Below are positions 6,805 to 9,014 of a stretch of 9,014 nt of DNA, in pieces. Source of the stretch: JABCPE02 sp963517805 (GTDB lineage: Bacteria; Bacteroidota; Bacteroidia; Flavobacteriales; Weeksellaceae); contig CAUQHD010000057.1 of the NCBI GenBank assembly GCA_963517805.1, positions 1 through 9,014 on the forward strand, given 5' to 3'. A program made the position numbers and the translations under genes. Under the pieces are notes generated by a model. It ran no database searches. It had not been told where the DNA came from and worked only from the letters and a program-made list of their open reading frames with translations. Position 1 is the first letter of the stretch, and the number at the start of each line of letters is the position of its first letter.

Positions 6805-8037
6805 TCAGGCTATATCATTTATTTCGTGAATACTCTGTTTTTTACCCATTCCTTCTTCATCTAAAATTTGTATTCTGGAACTTACATTTAGGATAATGCC
6901 TAACTGCAGATAAGTTACCAACATGGATGTCCCACCATAACTTATCAAAGGAAGCGGTTGCCCCGTAACAGGGATAATATTGACCGCAACGGCTATATTG
7001 ATCGCCAACTGTACAAAAATCATAATCCCCATAGACAGCACTAATAATGAGCCGAAAAACGCAGGCATTTTACTGGCAATGATGACTATCCGCATCATCA
7101 TGATAAAATACAATGCAATAAGCACAAAAGCTCCTATCAACCCATATTCTTCTACTATAATAGCAAAAATAAAATCCGAAACCGACTGAGGAAGAGACTG
7201 TTTCAATGCACTTTTCCCTGGTCCTACGCCTAAAAAACCTCCATGCACTATTGCCGCCTTTGCTTGATTTACCTGATAGTTTTTGGCCTTCAGACTTTCA
7301 TCTTCTATATTATCTATTTTGCTTGTATTACTAAAGGTTTCTATTCTGCTCATCCATGTATGAACACGATTGTTTTTGATTAAATCTGTCTTCAATGCAA
7401 CAAACATAAACAATGCTATCAAAACTGCTGATACCCCCAAAAAACCAAGAATGTATTTTGCTGGAAACTGCCCAATGAACATTACCACAAGCGATACAAA
7501 GAGAATCATCACAGCGGTAGAACCATTGTCTTTTCCTACAAGAAGAAAAACAAGCAGAACAGGAGCAAATAAATACAAAATATTCTCCGCTGGCAGCCGC
7601 TCTCTATCTATTTTTTTAGTAAGATACCTGCATATGTAGATTATCAGCATAAGATATGCAAAGGTGGAAGGCTGGAAAGAAATGGGCGTTCCTGGTATTT
7701 TCAGCCATCTTGAGGCACTCGCCCCATCTATCTTCTGCCCTGTAAACATGGTAACAAGAAGAAGAAATATCGTAATTACAAGCAAAATACTGCTTAATTT
7801 ACCAATATACTCGTATTTTACTGCACCAACGAACTTCATTATCACTAATCCAGAAATAACAAAGAGCGCGTGTTTAACGAGATGTGAAGTCGTTGTTCCT
7901 GTATTCACGATGTACTGCAAGTTTGTACTCGCAGAATAAACAGGGAAAATAGAAAAGAGGGAGATTAATATGATAACCGCCCAAAGAACCTTATCTCCTT
8001 TGAAAAACTCTTTTTTTCTATTTTCTATTTGTTGCAT
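6805..8037 (-). CDS. ftsW: FtsW, SEDS-family septal peptidoglycan glycosyltransferase
   Basis: FtsW is a polytopic SEDS protein that polymerises lipid II at the septum with its partner class B PBP (FtsI). The 410-residue product has about ten hydrophobic segments, the first at about 17-35 and the last at about 369-386. SEDS motifs are present: SRWLKI (109-114), SFQPSTFA (120-127), GVGPGKS (270-276), and the loop SDFIFAIIVEEYG (287-299), whose D288 aligns with the catalytic aspartate D297 of E. coli FtsW. The terminal motif GQPLPLISYGGTS is at 359-371. The usual QPDLGT motif reads GKDNGST at 168-174. The location between murD and murG favours FtsW over its paralogue RodA, although sequence alone separates them poorly. 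The ATG lies 3 bases after murD with an A-rich leader and no Shine-Dalgarno match. The stop is TGA. Confidence 0.95.
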   Translation of the reverse strand: MQQIENRKKEFFKGDKVLWAVIILISLFSIFPVYSASTNLQYIVNTGTTTSHLVKHALFVISGLVIMKFVGAVKYEYIGKLSSILLVITIFLLLVTMFTGQKIDGASASRWLKIPGTPISFQPSTFAYLMLIIYICRYLTKKIDRERLPAENILYLFAPVLLVFLLVGKDNGSTAVMILFVSLVVMFIGQFPAKYILGFLGVSAVLIALFMFVALKTDLIKNNRVHTWMSRIETFSNTSKIDNIEDESLKAKNYQVNQAKAAIVHGGFLGVGPGKSALKQSLPQSVSDFIFAIIVEEYGLIGAFVLIALYFIMMMRIVIIASKMPAFFGSLLVLSMGIMIFVQLAINIAVAVNIIPVTGQPLPLISYGGTSMLVTYLQLGIILNVSSRIQILDEEGMGKKQSIHEINDIA

Positions 8038-8040
8038 TTT

Positions 8041-9014
8041 TTAATTATTTAAGACTTCTGTTTTAAATTTTCTTCCCCTATCCTCGTAGTTATCAAACAA
8101 GTCAAAACTCGCACAACACGGAGAAAGCAGCACAGCATCTCCATTTTGGGCTAATTTCTTGGCTGTACGAACTGCCTCTTCCATGCTCGATGTATCATAA
8201 ATGTTTTCCTTTATCCCTTGGAAAAAACTGATAATCTTAGAGTTATCCAGCCCCATACAGATAACTGCCTTTACTTTTTTCTTCACCAAATCTGCTATTT
8301 CGGAATAGTCATTTCCTTTATCCACTCCTCCCACTATCCAAATCACTGGTCGCTTCATGCTTTCCAATGCATAATATGTGGCATTTACATTGGTAGCCTT
8401 GCTGTCATTGATGTATTTCACGCCGTCTCTCTCCACCACTTCTTCCAATCTATGCTCCACTGCTTGGAAAGTCATCAACGAATTTCTAATACTTTCATTA
8501 CTGATATTCAATAATTTACCTGCAATACTCGCAGCGAGACTGTTCGCTACATTATGCTTTCCTACGAGAGCTAAATCTTCTATTTTCATAGAAAATTCTT
8601 CACGAAGTTTAATAACCAAATTTTCATCCACAGAATAACCTCCCTCATCAAGTTTTTCCTTCATCGAAAACGGAATTTTTTTCACTCTCAAATTCAGTTC
8701 TTGAAGGAGTTTCATGCTCATTTCATCATCTTTATTGTAAATGAAATAGTTATCATTCTCCTGATTTTTAGCAATTCGGAATTTTGCTAATGCATATTCT
8801 TCGTAATTATAATTATATTGATCTAAATGGTCTGGCGACAAGTTTAAAAGCAAACTAATATATGGTCTAAAACGCTGAATATCATCCAGCTGGAAACTAC
8901 TGATTTCCAATACATAATATTCAAAATTTTCTGTAGCCACCTGCATCGCAAAACTTTTACCGATGTTTCCGCCCAGCCCAACATTTAGTCCGCTGTTTTT
9001 CAGAATGTAATAAA
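8041..9014 (-). CDS. murD: UDP-N-acetylmuramoylalanine--D-glutamate ligase MurD, 5' end outside window
   Basis: MurD adds D-glutamate to UDP-MurNAc-L-Ala in the cytoplasm, following MurC. The frame stays open to the window edge. The 22 complete codons before the internal ATG at 8944-8946 encode conserved MurD sequence (LNVGLGGNIGKSF), so that ATG is not the start and the gene is partial. The visible 323 residues contain LEISSFQLD, SPDHLDQY, GKHNVANSLAA, VEHRLE, NDSKATN, the GGVDKG loop and the C-terminal LLSPCCASFDLFDNYEDRG, a full set for the central and C-terminal domains. Compared with typical MurD proteins of about 450 residues, roughly 125 N-terminal residues are missing. These include the UDP-binding fold and the P-loop. 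The TAA stop is 3 bases before ftsW. Confidence 0.97.
   Translation of the reverse strand, partial: YYILKNSGLNVGLGGNIGKSFAMQVATENFEYYVLEISSFQLDDIQRFRPYISLLLNLSPDHLDQYNYNYEEYALAKFRIAKNQENDNYFIYNKDDEMSMKLLQELNLRVKKIPFSMKEKLDEGGYSVDENLVIKLREEFSMKIEDLALVGKHNVANSLAASIAGKLLNISNESIRNSLMTFQAVEHRLEEVVERDGVKYINDSKATNVNATYYALESMKRPVIWIVGGVDKGNDYSEIADLVKKKVKAVICMGLDNSKIISFFQGIKENIYDTSSMEEAVRTAKKLAQNGDAVLLSPCCASFDLFDNYEDRGRKFKTEVLNN

Larger units (their letters stand above)
258..9014 (-). other. dcw (division and cell wall) operon, 3' portion
   Basis: Seven collinear genes with gaps of only 0 to 29 bases run from murD to ftsZ and end at one strong terminator, so a shared transcript is likely. No internal hairpin terminator or convincing Bacteroidota-type promoter (TTTG, about 19 bases, TAnnTTTG) was found in the gaps. 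From the known order of this cluster in the phylum, the earlier genes (such as mraW, ftsI, murE and mraY) are expected to the right of the window. This part is inference. ftsZ may also have its own promoter inside ftsA, as in other bacteria, but I cannot point to one. Confidence 0.8.

Noticed and set aside
7401..7408. A TATGTTTG (minus strand) match to the Bacteroidota -7 promoter element TAnnTTTG inside ftsW
   Set aside because: No TTTG -33 element lies at the right spacing (the nearest candidate leaves only about 11 bases), and it sits inside conserved coding sequence. Such short matches are expected by chance in AT-rich DNA.
8041..8946. Treating the ATG at 8944-8946 as the real start of murD
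   Set aside because: The same frame continues to the window edge and encodes the conserved GNIGKSF region of MurD, so the true start lies beyond position 9014.

Overview
The window is a compact, entirely minus-strand piece of a bacterial division and cell wall (dcw) cluster. In transcription order (right to left) it reads murD (5' end cut off by the window edge), ftsW, murG, murC, ftsQ, ftsA, ftsZ. A strong intrinsic terminator follows ftsZ. All seven reading frames are open and uninterrupted, with no frameshift, insertion sequence, tRNA, rRNA or CRISPR array.

Several features point to the Bacteroidota, most likely the order Flavobacteriales. These are the AT-rich composition, A-rich upstream regions with poor Shine-Dalgarno matches, the gene order murD-ftsW-murG-murC-ftsQ-ftsA-ftsZ with no murB or ddl between murC and ftsQ, and an FtsZ of 621 residues with a very long acidic linker. 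The motif wording of several proteins (for example SPCCASFD in MurD and IPAFKRR in the FtsZ tail) also feels like the Chryseobacterium/Elizabethkingia/Riemerella group. The genus is an inference from memory and was not tested.

Layout: 8041-9014 is the 3' two-thirds or more of murD; 6805-8037 ftsW; 5705-6799 murG; 4355-5704 murC; 3530-4339 ftsQ; 2153-3514 ftsA; 258-2123 ftsZ; 176-210 the terminator hairpin; and 1-175 AT-rich intergenic DNA in which I see no gene. The intergenic gaps are 3, 5, 0, 15, 15 and 29 bases, so the genes almost certainly share transcripts.

Together the genes cover cytoplasmic peptidoglycan precursor synthesis and its use at the septum. MurC and MurD add the first two amino acids of the stem peptide. 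MurG makes lipid II at the inner membrane face. FtsW polymerises lipid II. FtsQ connects the periplasmic divisome to the cytoplasm. FtsA tethers FtsZ filaments to the membrane, and FtsZ forms the constriction ring. I found no undescribed system here. The points worth a second look are lineage-specific tails and linkers on FtsZ, FtsA and FtsQ, and a variant motif in FtsW.
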